From: Nakamurella deserti
GTDB lineage: Bacteria; Actinomycetota; Actinomycetes; Mycobacteriales; Nakamurellaceae
DNA length: 64,000 nucleotides
Assembly: GCF_003260015.1 (NCBI RefSeq)
Contig: NZ_QCXS01000002.1
Coordinates: 1,364,001-1,428,000 of the forward strand
Reading direction: 5' to 3'
The notes under the pieces were generated by a model. That model was not told the DNA's origin. It saw only the letters and a list, made by a program, of their open reading frames with translations, and made no database searches. The position numbers were made by a program, and so were the translations under genes. Below, one piece after another: positions 11,457 through 19,436 of the stretch; the stretch's first letter is position 1; each line of letters opens with the position of its first letter.

Positions 11457-11537
11457 GGCTGGTCCCTCGTGCGGGCGGGTGGTGCGGGATCCGGGGATGG
11501 CACCGCGCTCTCGCAGTGCCACCCCCGGGGTTCGGGG

Positions 11538-11557
11538 GGCGCCGGACGACCGGCGCC
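11538..11557 (-). terminator. Intercistronic hairpin between the monooxygenase and reductase genes
   Basis: GGCGCCGG, a 4-base loop ACGA, and CCGGCGCC form a perfect 8-bp stem three bases after the monooxygenase stop. There is no T-run, so it may act as a partial terminator or an mRNA stabiliser that sets the ratio of the two proteins. Confidence 0.5.
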
Positions 11558-11560
11558 GGG

Positions 11561-12658
11561 TCAGACCAGCGCGGGCTGCTGGTCGGCGGCCTTGGCGGCG
11601 ACGCGGGCGGCGTGGGTCGGACCGTCCGGGACGTGCGCGGGCTTCAGCGCCGCGAACTCGCGGCGCAGCACCGGGACGACCTCCTCGCCCAGGATGTCCA
11701 GCTGCTCCAGCACCGTCTTCAACGGCAGACCGGCGTGGTCCATCAGGAACAGCTGCCGCTGGTAGTCGCCGAAGGTCTCCCGGAAGGTCAACGTCTTGTC
11801 GATGACCTGCTGCGGGCTGCCGACGGTGAGCGGGGTCTGATCGGTGAAGTCCTCCAGCGACGGCCCGTGTCCGTAGACCGGGGCGTTGTCGAAGTACGGC
11901 CGGAACTCCTTCACCGCGTCCTGCGAGTTCTTCCGCATGAACACCTGGCCGCCGAGGCCGACGTAGGCCTGGTCGGCGGTGCCGTGTCCGTAGTGCTCGT
12001 AGCGCTCGCGGTACAGCTGGATGAGCCGGGCGAAGTGCGACCTGGGCCAGAAGATGTTGTTGGCGAAGAACCCGTCGCCGTAGTACGCGGCCTGCTCGGC
12101 GATCTCCGGCGTCCGGATCGAACCGTGCCAGACGAACGGGGCGACGCCGTCCAGCGGACGCGGGGTGGCGGTGAAGCCCTGCAGCGGCGTGCGGAACTTC
12201 CCCGACCAGTCGACGACGTCCTCGTGCCACAACCGGTGCAGCAGCGCGTAGTTCTCGAAGGCGAGGTTGACTCCCTGACGGATGTCCTTGCCGAACCACG
12301 GGTACACCGGGCCGGTGTTGCCGCGGCCCATCATCAGATCGACCCGGCCGTCGGCGATGTGCTGCAGCAACGCGAAGTCCTCGGCGATCTTGACCGGGTC
12401 GTTGGTCGTGATCAGGGTCGTCGCGGTGGACAGGATGAGCTTCTCGGTCCGGGCGGCGACGTAGCCGAGCAGCGTCGTCGGGGACGACACGACGAACGGC
12501 TCGTTGTGGTGCTCGCCGGTGGCGAAGACGTCGAGACCGACCTCTTCCGTCTTCTGCGCGATGGTCAGCATCGCCTTCAGCCGCTCGTGCTCCGTCGGTG
12601 TGGTGCCGGTCGTCGGATCGGTGGTGACGTCGCCGACGCTGAAGATGCCGAATTGCAT
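11561..12658 (-). CDS. LLM class flavin-dependent monooxygenase, CE1758 family
   Basis: A 365-residue bacterial-luciferase-fold oxidoreductase expected to use reduced FMN and oxygen on an unknown organic substrate. Family features are FATGEHHNEPFVVSSP (about 45-60), the DLMMGRGNTGPVYPWFG segment (about 106-122) and the VWHGSIRTPEIAEQAA block. The ATG at 12658 is preceded by GGGGAG six bases away. It is the first gene of a two-gene unit with the FMN reductase. A LacI regulator is transcribed away from it, and the shared region carries an inverted repeat and a 19-base direct repeat, so LacI control is likely though unproven. Confidence 0.92.
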   Translation of the reverse strand: MQFGIFSVGDVTTDPTTGTTPTEHERLKAMLTIAQKTEEVGLDVFATGEHHNEPFVVSSPTTLLGYVAARTEKLILSTATTLITTNDPVKIAEDFALLQHIADGRVDLMMGRGNTGPVYPWFGKDIRQGVNLAFENYALLHRLWHEDVVDWSGKFRTPLQGFTATPRPLDGVAPFVWHGSIRTPEIAEQAAYYGDGFFANNIFWPRSHFARLIQLYRERYEHYGHGTADQAYVGLGGQVFMRKNSQDAVKEFRPYFDNAPVYGHGPSLEDFTDQTPLTVGSPQQVIDKTLTFRETFGDYQRQLFLMDHAGLPLKTVLEQLDILGEEVVPVLRREFAALKPAHVPDGPTHAARVAAKAADQQPALV

Positions 12659-12679
12659 TATCGCTCCCCTGGAGGATTT

Positions 12680-12695
12680 CCATGCGTCTGCATGG
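12680..12695. promoter_or_regulatory. Inverted repeat CCATGC-GTCT-GCATGG upstream of the monooxygenase gene
   Basis: A perfect 6-bp inverted repeat (7 bp including the flanking T/A pair) around a 4-base centre, 22 bases upstream of the monooxygenase start. It is a candidate operator for the adjacent LacI regulator, although LacI sites usually have a CG centre. A TTGACG -35-like element lies just upstream on the minus strand (12703-12708). Confidence 0.4.
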
Positions 12696-12767
12696 ACATT
12701 GTCGTCAACAGGCTACCCGGCGACTTTGTTCCCGGGGCCGTTGCGACGAGGCGGGCGGTCGGGATCA

Positions 12768-12815
12768 CCACGTCGGGCGGCGGGCGGGCGGGAACGCCAC
12801 GTCGGGCGGCGGGCG
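12768..12815. repeat. Two 19-base direct repeats in the divergent LLM/lacI region
   Basis: CCACGTCGGGCGGCGGGCG occurs at 12768-12786 and again, identical, at 12797-12815. The starts are 29 bases apart. They lie 56 bases upstream of the LacI start and could be regulator sites or simple slippage. Confidence 0.6.
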
Positions 12816-12870
12816 TCCACTAGAGTCGCTCCCGCCGAACCGGCGCACCGGGCACGGGTCAGGGAGGGTC

Positions 12871-13917
12871 ATGGCTGTCACCATGGCCGATGTGGCGCGG
12901 GCTGCGGGAGTCTCGACCAAGACGGTGTCCAACGCCCTCAGCGGCTCGCCCTCGGTCCGCCCGGAGACCCGGCAGCGCGTGCTCGACACCGCCGAACAGC
13001 TCCAGTACGTGATGAACCGGTCCGCCAGCAGCCTGCGGTCGGGCAGGACCGGGATCATCGGCCTCGTCCTGCCCGATCTGCGCAACGGTTACTTCTCGGA
13101 GCTGGCCGACGCCGTGATGGAGGCGGCCGAGCGTCGCGGCCGCGTGGTGATGATCCGCCAGACCCGCAACACCCGCGAGCGCGAGATCGCATCCCTCGCC
13201 TCTGCGGCGGCATCGTCGGACGGCCTGCTGGTCAACGCGGTCGCCCTGGACGACGACGACCACGACTTGCTGACCGCCGCCGGGCCGGTGGTGCTGCTCG
13301 GCGACCAGATGCACGCGTCACCGGTCGACCACGTCACGATGCACAACACCGCCGCCGCGACCGCGATGACCCGGCACCTGCTCGACACCGGACGCCGGCG
13401 GATCGCGGTCCTCGGCGCCTCACCGCAGGCCAACGAGGGCTCGTCCGGTCTGCGGATGGCCGGGTACCGGCAGGCCCACGCCGAGGTCGGACTCCCGATC
13501 GACGAGTCGCTGATCGTCGACGTCCGGCTCTGGCACCGCTCCGACGGCGCCGAGGGACTGCGCCGACTGATCAGCCGCGGTGGCGAGTTCGACGCGGTGT
13601 TCGCGCTCAACGACATGATGGCGTTCGGGGCGGTCCGGGTGCTGCAGGAGCGCGGGTTCCGGATCCCCGATGACGTGCCCGTGGCGGGCTTCGACGATCT
13701 CGAGGAGACCCGGTTCACCTTCCCGCCGCTGACCACCGTCGACCCGGGGCTGCCGCAGATCGCCGATCTGGCCGTCGAACTGCTCGTCCGCCGGATCGAG
13801 GGCCGCGGGCAGGTACCGCGGCGCTACTTCGCCGATTTCCGGTTGGTCGAGCGGGACTCCACCCGCGTCCGAACGGCCGGTCGTCGCCCGCCGACCGGGA
13901 CGGCAGCGGCTCCGTGA
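12871..13917 (+). CDS. LacI-family transcriptional regulator
   Basis: A 348-residue repressor with a LacI helix-turn-helix at residues 3-50 (MADVARAAGVSTKTVSNAL) and hinge, followed by a periplasmic-binding-protein-like ligand domain (about 60-335). The ATG at 12871 has AGGGAGGG two bases upstream; the frame extends further, but that part is repeat-derived. Downstream motifs FALNDMMAFGAVRVLQERGFRIPDDV and FPPLTTVD are typical. The neighbouring divergent LLM/FMN reductase unit is its most likely target, which is unusual because most LacI proteins govern sugar genes. Confidence 0.92.
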   Translation: MAVTMADVARAAGVSTKTVSNALSGSPSVRPETRQRVLDTAEQLQYVMNRSASSLRSGRTGIIGLVLPDLRNGYFSELADAVMEAAERRGRVVMIRQTRNTREREIASLASAAASSDGLLVNAVALDDDDHDLLTAAGPVVLLGDQMHASPVDHVTMHNTAAATAMTRHLLDTGRRRIAVLGASPQANEGSSGLRMAGYRQAHAEVGLPIDESLIVDVRLWHRSDGAEGLRRLISRGGEFDAVFALNDMMAFGAVRVLQERGFRIPDDVPVAGFDDLEETRFTFPPLTTVDPGLPQIADLAVELLVRRIEGRGQVPRRYFADFRLVERDSTRVRTAGRRPPTGTAAAP

Positions 13918-13925
13918 CGCCGGCG

Positions 13926-14002
13926 TGGTGCCCCCGGTAGGAATCGAACCTACGACCGCCGGATTAGAAGTCCAGTGCTCTATCCAACTGAGCTACGGAG
14001 GC
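13926..14002 (-). tRNA. tRNA-Arg (anticodon TCT)
   Basis: The minus strand reads GCCTCCG (acceptor), TA, a D-arm GCTC...GAGC, an anticodon loop with TTCTAA, a T-arm with GTTCGATTC, and CGGGGGC pairing back to the acceptor, then A and an encoded CCA (13926-13928). The anticodon TCT reads AGA/AGG, codons that are rare in this GC-rich genome. The acceptor pairs fully, with one T-G wobble. It lies downstream of the DUF6308-like gene on the same strand and just after the convergent LacI gene. Confidence 0.96.
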
Positions 14003-14049
14003 GCGCCGCAGAGTCTAGCCCGGCGGCGCGGGCCCCGGCGGAACCGCGA

Positions 14050-14820
14050 TCAGACGCTGTCGTCGAGGTCCACCGGCGGGTCGGCGTCCCCCGCCCCCTC
14101 CGAGTCCTCGAACTCGTCAGGCACGTCGTTGCTCCACAGGCCGGGCTTCGGGCCCGAGCTGCGGCCCGCCTGCCAGGCGACGATGTCCAGCGCGCGCAGC
14201 GTCGTGATGACCGGGTTGGTGGCCATCGCCACGACCTCGGCGAGGTAGTCGGCCTCGCGTCGGAGATCCTCGATCATCGCCGCGCCCAGCAGCGGCATGA
14301 ACTCGCTCCACGCCCGGCGCACGTCACGGGTGATCGGCGCGCCCGGCGCACCGCGGTAGCAGTGGTCGACGTGGCGGTCGTACAACGGCACGAACGCCGG
14401 CCGCTTGCGGTGCATCACCTTGGCCAGCACGGCACCCGACAGGTGCGGCCGCCGCCGGGTGCCGTCGAGCACCTCGAACAGCTCGCCGAGCAGGGCCAGC
14501 TCGTCGGGCCCGCTGTCGATGAGCCGGGCGTCCGGCGGCACCTTGGTCAACCAGGACTCGAGCTGCGGCCGCAGGTCCGTCAGGGCGTAGAAGGTCTTCA
14601 CCGACACGGGCACGTTCAGCAGTACCGGCGTCAGCTGGTCGCCGTCGCCGACCCGGAAGCGGCCCGCGCCTCCGTCGAAGGCGTCGTAGGCGGGATATCC
14701 GAAACGGTGCCCCTGCGCGGCGAGGTACTGCGCCGCCGCCGACCGCGCGCGGGCGCGGTCGATGTCGACCCCGCCGATCCGGATGGATTCCCCACCGCTG
14801 GTGCTGACGCTCTCGGCCAC
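14050..14820 (-). CDS. Conserved hypothetical protein (DUF6308-like)
   Basis: A soluble protein of about 256 residues with no known catalytic motif. It has an acidic C-terminal tail and a central stretch (RRRPHLSGAVLAKVMHRKRPAFVPLYDRHV) seen in actinobacterial proteins I associate with DUF6308; that assignment is from memory. The GTG at 14820 is preferred because GGAGAC precedes it by a few bases and the next residues begin the conserved region. An ATG at 14883 would add 21 residues. It lies upstream of tRNA-Arg and is divergent from the GlsB-like gene. The function is unknown. Confidence 0.72.
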   Translation of the reverse strand: MAESVSTSGGESIRIGGVDIDRARARSAAAQYLAAQGHRFGYPAYDAFDGGAGRFRVGDGDQLTPVLLNVPVSVKTFYALTDLRPQLESWLTKVPPDARLIDSGPDELALLGELFEVLDGTRRRPHLSGAVLAKVMHRKRPAFVPLYDRHVDHCYRGAPGAPITRDVRRAWSEFMPLLGAAMIEDLRREADYLAEVVAMATNPVITTLRALDIVAWQAGRSSGPKPGLWSNDVPDEFEDSEGAGDADPPVDLDDSV

Positions 14821-15022
14821 GATGTCTCCGTCTGTCGATCCAGCAGGTCCCGGTTGCGCCCGGTGGTCGGGCGGCCGGCACAAAGCCTAGGAAATCCCTC
14901 GTACGGCCCTTGCAGGGGGTCTGTTAGTACTCACGGTGATCGGGGCATCTGAATCGATGTGGTCGCACCCGGCCACATCCGCCGGTCGGAGCAGTCTCCG
15001 TACCGTCAGAAAGGACAGGACC

Positions 15023-15301
15023 ATGATCGGTCTCATCATCAGTCTCCTCATCGTGGGCCTCATCGCCGGTGCGGTCGCCCGTCTGCTCGTCCCCGGCAAG
15101 CAGAACATCTCGATCCCGATGACCATCCTGTTGGGCATCATCGGATCCTTCGTCGGAGGCTTCCTCGGCTACCTGATCTTCCACAAGGACGGCCAGGACG
15201 GCTTCTTCCAGCCGTCGGGCATCATCGGCTCGATCATCGGCGCGGTCATCGTCCTGCTGCTGTGGATCAAGTTCGGCAGCAAGTCCCGCGTGGGACGCTG
15301 A
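15023..15301 (+). CDS. GlsB/YeaQ/YmgE-family small membrane protein
   Basis: A 92-residue protein with three hydrophobic helices (about 2-22, 31-51 and 65-83) and the family's glycine-rich pattern: LIAGAVARLLVPG, then ILLGIIGSFVGGFLGYLIF, then GIIGSIIGAVIVLLLW. The family is annotated as transglycosylase-associated or stress-response membrane proteins; the biochemical role is not established. The ATG at 15023 has AGGACAGGA just upstream. The gene is monocistronic and followed about 100 bases later by a strong hairpin. Confidence 0.9.
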   Translation: MIGLIISLLIVGLIAGAVARLLVPGKQNISIPMTILLGIIGSFVGGFLGYLIFHKDGQDGFFQPSGIIGSIIGAVIVLLLWIKFGSKSRVGR

Positions 15302-15398
15302 CCCAGGTCGACACCCCGCGTCACGTCGTCGTCATCGGCGCTTCGTAGGATGTGAGTCGCGCGGCCACCCGGCCGCCCCGGCCTGCAGACACCAGAAG

Positions 15399-15432
15399 GC
15401 AGTGCCCCCGCAGCGTTCTGCGGGGGCACTGC
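15399..15432. terminator. Strong hairpin between GlsB-like and oxygenase genes
   Basis: AGTGCCCCCGCAG, loop CGTT, and CTGCGGGGGCACT form a perfect 13-bp stem, extended by two more pairs. It is followed by GTTTCTGTT on the plus strand. It probably ends transcription of the GlsB-like gene. Since it lies only 55 bases before the oxygenase start, it could instead sit in that gene's leader. Confidence 0.7.
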
Positions 15433-15486
15433 TCGTTTCTGTTCAACAGCGCAGCCACTCCGCGCCGCAGAAATGGAGCTCCGCTC

Positions 15487-16581
15487 ATGGACAGCCCCCG
15501 ACCCGCCCCCTCGTTCGTCGTCCCCGCCATCGACATCTCCCCGTATGTCAACGCCGGCACCGGCGCCCCGAACGACACCGACAGTGACCGGGCCCGGGTG
15601 GCGCGTGAGATCGACGAGGCGTGCTCGACGGTCGGGTTCATCCAGATCCTCGGCCACGGCATCCCGGCGGAGGTCGCCGACGGGTTGGCGTCGGCGATCG
15701 ACGACTTCTTCGCGCTGCCCCTCGAGGAGAAGAAGGACTACATCTCACCCCCGGAGATCAACCGCGGCTACACCGCACCCAAGTCCGAGCAGCTGAGTCT
15801 GAGCCTGGGGGTCGAATCGTCGACCCGGATGAACGACTTCTTCGAGGCGTTCAACATCGGCGCGACGGCCGCCGACTATCCGCAGGCCGATCCGGCGGTG
15901 CTGGCCGGCAACGACTACGCCGACAACATCTGGCCCGCGGGGATCGACGGGTTCGACACCCGCACCCGCGCGTGGTTCGCCCATGCGGGGAAGGTCGCTC
16001 GCGTGCTGACCCGAATCTTCGCCGACGCCCTGGAGCTCCCCGCCGACTTCTTCGCCCGCTTCACCGATCACTCCCTGGACGTGTTGCGGATGAACAACTA
16101 CGCGCTCCCGCCGGGCGAGGTCGTGCTGGACGGCGACCTTGTCGGGATGGGCGAGCACACCGACTACGGCATCGTCACGGTGCTGTGGGCCGACCAGGTC
16201 CGCGGCCTGCAGGTGCTCGCGGCGGACGGCTCGTGGAACGACGTCTCCCCCTTGCCGGGGGCGCTGCTGGTCAACTTGGGTGACCTGACCAACCGGTGGA
16301 CCAACGAGCGGTGGACGTCGACGCTGCACCGGGTGAAGCCGCCGATCGTGGACGGCACCATCAAGCGCCGCCGCTCGGCCGCGTTCTTCCACGACGGCAA
16401 CATCGACGCGGTCATCGCCGCGCTGCCGACCTGCGTCGACGCCGAGCACCCGCAGCTCTACGCGCCGGTCACCGTCGGGGAGCACATCCAGGCGAAGCTC
16501 AACGGCTCCCGCGCCGGGGTTCTCAACGCCGCGGGTACCGAACGCGAAGCCGCCCGCGTCACCTCCGCCGCCACCGCCTGA
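15487..16581 (+). CDS. 2-oxoglutarate/Fe(II)-dependent oxygenase (isopenicillin N synthase-like)
   Basis: A 364-residue member of the isopenicillin N synthase-like oxygenase family. An N-terminal DIOX_N-type domain (VPAIDIS, FIQILGHGIP) is followed by the jelly-roll core with the iron triad His-Thr-Asp in GEHTDYG plus the distal His of STLHRV, and the cosubstrate-binding RRRSAAFF (Arg-x-Ser). These enzymes hydroxylate or desaturate small molecules; the substrate is not predictable. The ATG at 15487 gives the usual length. It is flanked by a strong hairpin and a long repeat-rich region, with no partner genes. Confidence 0.9.
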   Translation: MDSPRPAPSFVVPAIDISPYVNAGTGAPNDTDSDRARVAREIDEACSTVGFIQILGHGIPAEVADGLASAIDDFFALPLEEKKDYISPPEINRGYTAPKSEQLSLSLGVESSTRMNDFFEAFNIGATAADYPQADPAVLAGNDYADNIWPAGIDGFDTRTRAWFAHAGKVARVLTRIFADALELPADFFARFTDHSLDVLRMNNYALPPGEVVLDGDLVGMGEHTDYGIVTVLWADQVRGLQVLAADGSWNDVSPLPGALLVNLGDLTNRWTNERWTSTLHRVKPPIVDGTIKRRRSAAFFHDGNIDAVIAALPTCVDAEHPQLYAPVTVGEHIQAKLNGSRAGVLNAAGTEREAARVTSAATA

Positions 16582-16587
16582 AGCACG

Positions 16588-16635
16588 CCGCTGCCCGACC
16601 TCGCCGCTGTCCGACCCCGCCGCTGCCCGACCTGG
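16588..16635. repeat. Three tandem 16-base repeats
   Basis: CCGCTGCCCGACCTCG is followed directly by CCGCTGTCCGACCCCG and CCGCTGCCCGACCTGG, differing at one to three positions. The array starts six bases after the oxygenase stop codon. Confidence 0.75.
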
Positions 16636-16960
16636 CGGCTCCCGGTCCGCGGCGAGGTCACCCGGCGAGGCGCGCACCGGGTCCGGTGCGCGCGTAGCTC
16701 CGTCCGGTCTCGCCGGGCCCGTTCGATGCGCGTCCGTGGCAGGGCCCCGTGCTGTCCGTGACTCGGTCCGAGCGTGCCGGGCCCGGTCAACGCCCGTCCG
16801 TGCCCGGGAGCGGTGCAGCCGGGCCCAGTGCCTCGGCGTCGGCGGCCGCCCGGTGCGCGATCTGCCGCACGAGTTCGAGCCTGCCCACCCTGCAGGCTCG
16901 GCATACCCGTATTCGTAGGGCACACGGCCGGCGTGGCCCGCCCCACCGTCCACCCCACCC

Positions 16961-17083
16961 CACGCCGGCCCCTCCCGTACGAGAGGCGCACCATGCCGGA
17001 CGTCACCGCGAGATCGGTGGGCGTCCGATGAGGTGCGGCTTCACCCTGTCGCCGAAGAGGGCGTCGATCGACTTCGCACCCAC
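16961..17083. repeat. 123-base duplicated module, copy 1
   Basis: It matches copy 2 (17188-17310) at 112 of 123 positions with no gaps. It contains the imperfect palindrome CCTC-C-CGTACG-A-GAGG (16971-16986). A 12-codon plus-strand frame, MPDVTARSVGVR, follows AGAGG. On the minus strand it encodes the ends of two overlapping frames (stop TGA and start GTG sharing bases at 17003-17006). Confidence 0.8.
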
Positions 17084-17187
17084 CACCGCATCAACCGGTG
17101 CGGTGAATCGACGGACGACGAGCCGCAACTTCACCGTCTCGCCCGAGAGGGAAAGGAGTGTTCTGGAGTTCGGCGCCCACCGCAGCC

Positions 17188-17310
17188 CACGCCGGCCCCT
17201 CCCGTACGAGAGGCGCACCGTGCCGGACGTCACCGCGAGGTCGATCGACGCCCGATGAGGTGCTGCTTCACGTTGTCGCCGAAGAGGGCGTCAGTCGACT
17301 TCGCACCCAC
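17188..17310. repeat. 123-base duplicated module, copy 2
   Basis: The same layout as copy 1, 227 bases downstream. The palindrome at 17198-17213 is unchanged, the short plus-strand frame now starts with GTG (VPDVTARSIDAR), and eleven substitutions are spread along it. The minus-strand peptide GAKSTDALFGDNVKQHLIG corresponds to GAKSIDALFGDRVKPHLIG of copy 1. Confidence 0.8.
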
Positions 17311-17367
17311 AGCAGCAGAAAGGCCCGGACAACGGATGCCCGGGCCTTTCCACACTTCATCCAGCGA

Positions 17368-19083
17368 CTACAGCGCCAACAGCTGACGCACCTTCTGATC
17401 GATCCGCCCCACCACGTTGGCCCGGGCCTCCTCGGCGGAGTCGGCCTCCAGCGCCGCGGCGGCGAGCGCCCGGCACCAGTCCATCGTGTGCTTGCTCAGC
17501 ATGTACCGGGCGGTGGCGACCGCGGCCGGCGACATGGACAGCGACGACACACCGAAGCCGGCCAGCACCAGCGCCATCAGCGGATCGGCGGCGGACTCAC
17601 CGCAGACCCCGACGGGAGTGCCCGACTTGGTCCCGGCCGCGGCGACGCGCGCCACGAGCTCGAGCACGGCCGGCTGCCACGGATTGAGCAGGTCGGCCAG
17701 TTCACCGCGGAGCCGGTCGGCGGCCATCGTGTACTGGGCGAGGTCGTTGGTGCCGATCGACACGAAGTCGACGACCTCGACGATCTGTTCGGCCCGCACC
17801 GCGGCCGACGGCACCTCGATCATCACGCCGACGGTCCTGATGCCGGCGGCGCGTGCCTGGTCGGCGAACGCCTGGGCCTCGGCCTTGGTGGCGATCATCG
17901 GAGCCATCACCCACGGGTAGATGCCGGTCTCCTCCTGGGCGTCGGCGAGCGCACCCAGCTGGGTCTCCATCAGCGCCGGGGTGATCCGGCCGAGCCGGTA
18001 CCCACGGACCCCGAGGGCGGGGTTCTCCTCGTCCGGCTGGGTGGCGAAGGCCAGCGGCTTGTCCGCGCCGGCGTCCAGCGTGCGGACGACGACCTTGCGG
18101 CCCTCGAACGCCCGCAGCACCTCGGCGTAGGTCTTCGCCTGGCCCTCCCGCGGCGGCGCGTCCTGCGAGTCCAGGAACAGCACCTCGGTGCGGAACAGGC
18201 CGACACCCTCGTTGGCCCGCTTCGCGGCCCGCTTGGCGTCCTCGACCTGGCCGATGTTGGCCAGCAGCTGCACCGGGTAGCCGTCGGAGGTCGCGCCGGG
18301 GGCGGTGTTGTCCTCCAGCGACCGGAGCAGCTCCGACCGGTCGGTGAACAGCTGCCGGGTCTCCTGCGAGGGGTCCAGTTCGATGGTGCCGGCGGCGGCG
18401 TCGACGGCGACCTGCTGGCCGTCCTTGAGCGCCATCACGCCGGTCACCCGGACCACGCACGGGATGCCGTGCTGGCCGGCGATGATCGCGGTGTGCGACG
18501 TCGGACCACCGAGTTCGGTGACCACGGCGAGCACCTTGGCCAGGTCCAGCGCCGCGGTGTCGGCCGGCGCGAGGTCCTCGGCGACGATGACCGACGGCAC
18601 CGACAGGTCCGGCATCTCCGGCTCCGCGAGGCCCATCAGCCGCGCGAGCACCCGGCCCCGCACGCTGCGCAGGTCGGTGACCCGCTCGGCGAGGTAGTCG
18701 CCGAGCGACTTGAACATGTCACAGAAGCCCTCGACCGAGCGGTCCACCGCGGTGAGCGTCGGCTCACCACCGTCGATCCGCTTGAGGATGTCCTTGATGA
18801 GGGCCTTGTCCTCGGCCATCAGCGCGGTCGCCGACAGCACGGTGGCCAACGTCCCCGACGACTCGGCGGCCCGCTCCCGCAGGCCGGTGGCCACGGCCAC
18901 GAAGGCGGCGGTCACGTCGGCCTTGGCCTTGTCCTTGTCGGCGGGCGGCTTCTCGTCGGACGGTGGCTTGGGCACCGAGGAGACCCGCGCGACCGGGCCG
19001 GCGACGGCCCCACGGCCGACCCCGACTCCCTGCAACACGGTCCCGGCGGTCACACCGGCCTCCGCCGTCGTCCCGGCCGTCAT
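17368..19083 (-). CDS. ptsI: Phosphoenolpyruvate-protein phosphotransferase (PTS enzyme I)
   Basis: Enzyme I (571 residues) takes phosphate from PEP and passes it to HPr, the first step of PTS sugar uptake. Seen: the phosphorylated His197 in GGPTSHTAI, the PEP-binding barrel with GLFRTEVLF, the IEVPSA block, and catalytic Cys494 in GVCGESAAD. The ATG at 19083 shares one base with the ptsH stop (TAATG), so the two are translationally coupled. A Lys/Asp-rich insertion (about 40-56) near the HPr-binding domain is a mild oddity. It is the last gene of the fructose PTS operon. Confidence 0.96.
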   Translation of the reverse strand: MTAGTTAEAGVTAGTVLQGVGVGRGAVAGPVARVSSVPKPPSDEKPPADKDKAKADVTAAFVAVATGLRERAAESSGTLATVLSATALMAEDKALIKDILKRIDGGEPTLTAVDRSVEGFCDMFKSLGDYLAERVTDLRSVRGRVLARLMGLAEPEMPDLSVPSVIVAEDLAPADTAALDLAKVLAVVTELGGPTSHTAIIAGQHGIPCVVRVTGVMALKDGQQVAVDAAAGTIELDPSQETRQLFTDRSELLRSLEDNTAPGATSDGYPVQLLANIGQVEDAKRAAKRANEGVGLFRTEVLFLDSQDAPPREGQAKTYAEVLRAFEGRKVVVRTLDAGADKPLAFATQPDEENPALGVRGYRLGRITPALMETQLGALADAQEETGIYPWVMAPMIATKAEAQAFADQARAAGIRTVGVMIEVPSAAVRAEQIVEVVDFVSIGTNDLAQYTMAADRLRGELADLLNPWQPAVLELVARVAAAGTKSGTPVGVCGESAADPLMALVLAGFGVSSLSMSPAAVATARYMLSKHTMDWCRALAAAALEADSAEEARANVVGRIDQKVRQLLAL

Positions 19084-19352
19084 TACTCGGCGTCCAGGTC
19101 TCTGGCCAGCAGGTCGACCAGGCCGTCCAGGGCCTCGTCGGCGCCGTCACCCTCGGCCTCGAGGGTGACCTCCTCGCCGTGCCCGACGCCGAGCGCCATG
19201 ACCATCAGGATGCTGGAGGCGTCCATCGGCGGCTGACCGGCCTTGGCGATGGTGACGTCGAGTCCGGTGGCGGCGACGGCCTGGGTGAACAGCGACGCGG
19301 GACGGGCGTGCAGTCCGACGCTGGATCCGATCGCAACAGTTCTCGTGGGCAT
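19083..19352 (-). CDS. ptsH: Phosphocarrier protein HPr
   Basis: An 89-residue HPr. His15 in GLHARPAS accepts phosphate from enzyme I and passes it to the EIIA domain. Ser46 is present in the regulatory position, but its neighbourhood (MDASSILMVMAL) is the actinobacterial type and no HPr kinase gene is seen here. It lies 132 bases after the EIIBC gene, separated by a perfect hairpin, which would allow ptsHI expression partly independent of the fructose genes. The start ATG follows a purine-rich GAAAGAGAG. Confidence 0.96.
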   Translation of the reverse strand: MPTRTVAIGSSVGLHARPASLFTQAVAATGLDVTIAKAGQPPMDASSILMVMALGVGHGEEVTLEAEGDGADEALDGLVDLLARDLDAE

Positions 19353-19436
19353 GGACTCTCTCTTTCGCGAGGTTCGTCAGGTGGTGTTCGAGCGTGTCGT
19401 ACCGCTGCTCGGGTGCGGCCGGAGGTGCCGCCGTCG

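Larger units (their letters stand above)
16582..17367. other. 786-base repeat-rich intergenic region without a recognisable gene
   Basis: The region lies between the convergent oxygenase and ptsI genes. It holds three 16-base tandem units (16588-16635), a loose pair of roughly 30-base repeats (CCGGGCCCG...CGTCCGTG near 16715 and 16777), and a 123-base module present twice (16961-17083 and 17188-17310) with a decayed partial third copy between. Open frames exist on both strands but none matches a family I know. Overlapping tandem frames on the minus strand are described under the findings. Confidence 0.6.

Noticed and set aside
16458..17006. A 182-codon minus-strand gene beginning in repeat copy 1
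   Set aside because: Beyond the repeat-derived first ~16 codons it is arginine/glycine-rich, overlaps the 3' end of the oxygenase gene and resembles nothing known; only the repeat-coded part is noted as a finding.
17158..19236. Long plus-strand frame starting inside the 123-bp repeat and running across ptsI
   Set aside because: Antisense to ptsI over nearly all its length; the start in the repeat is coincidental.
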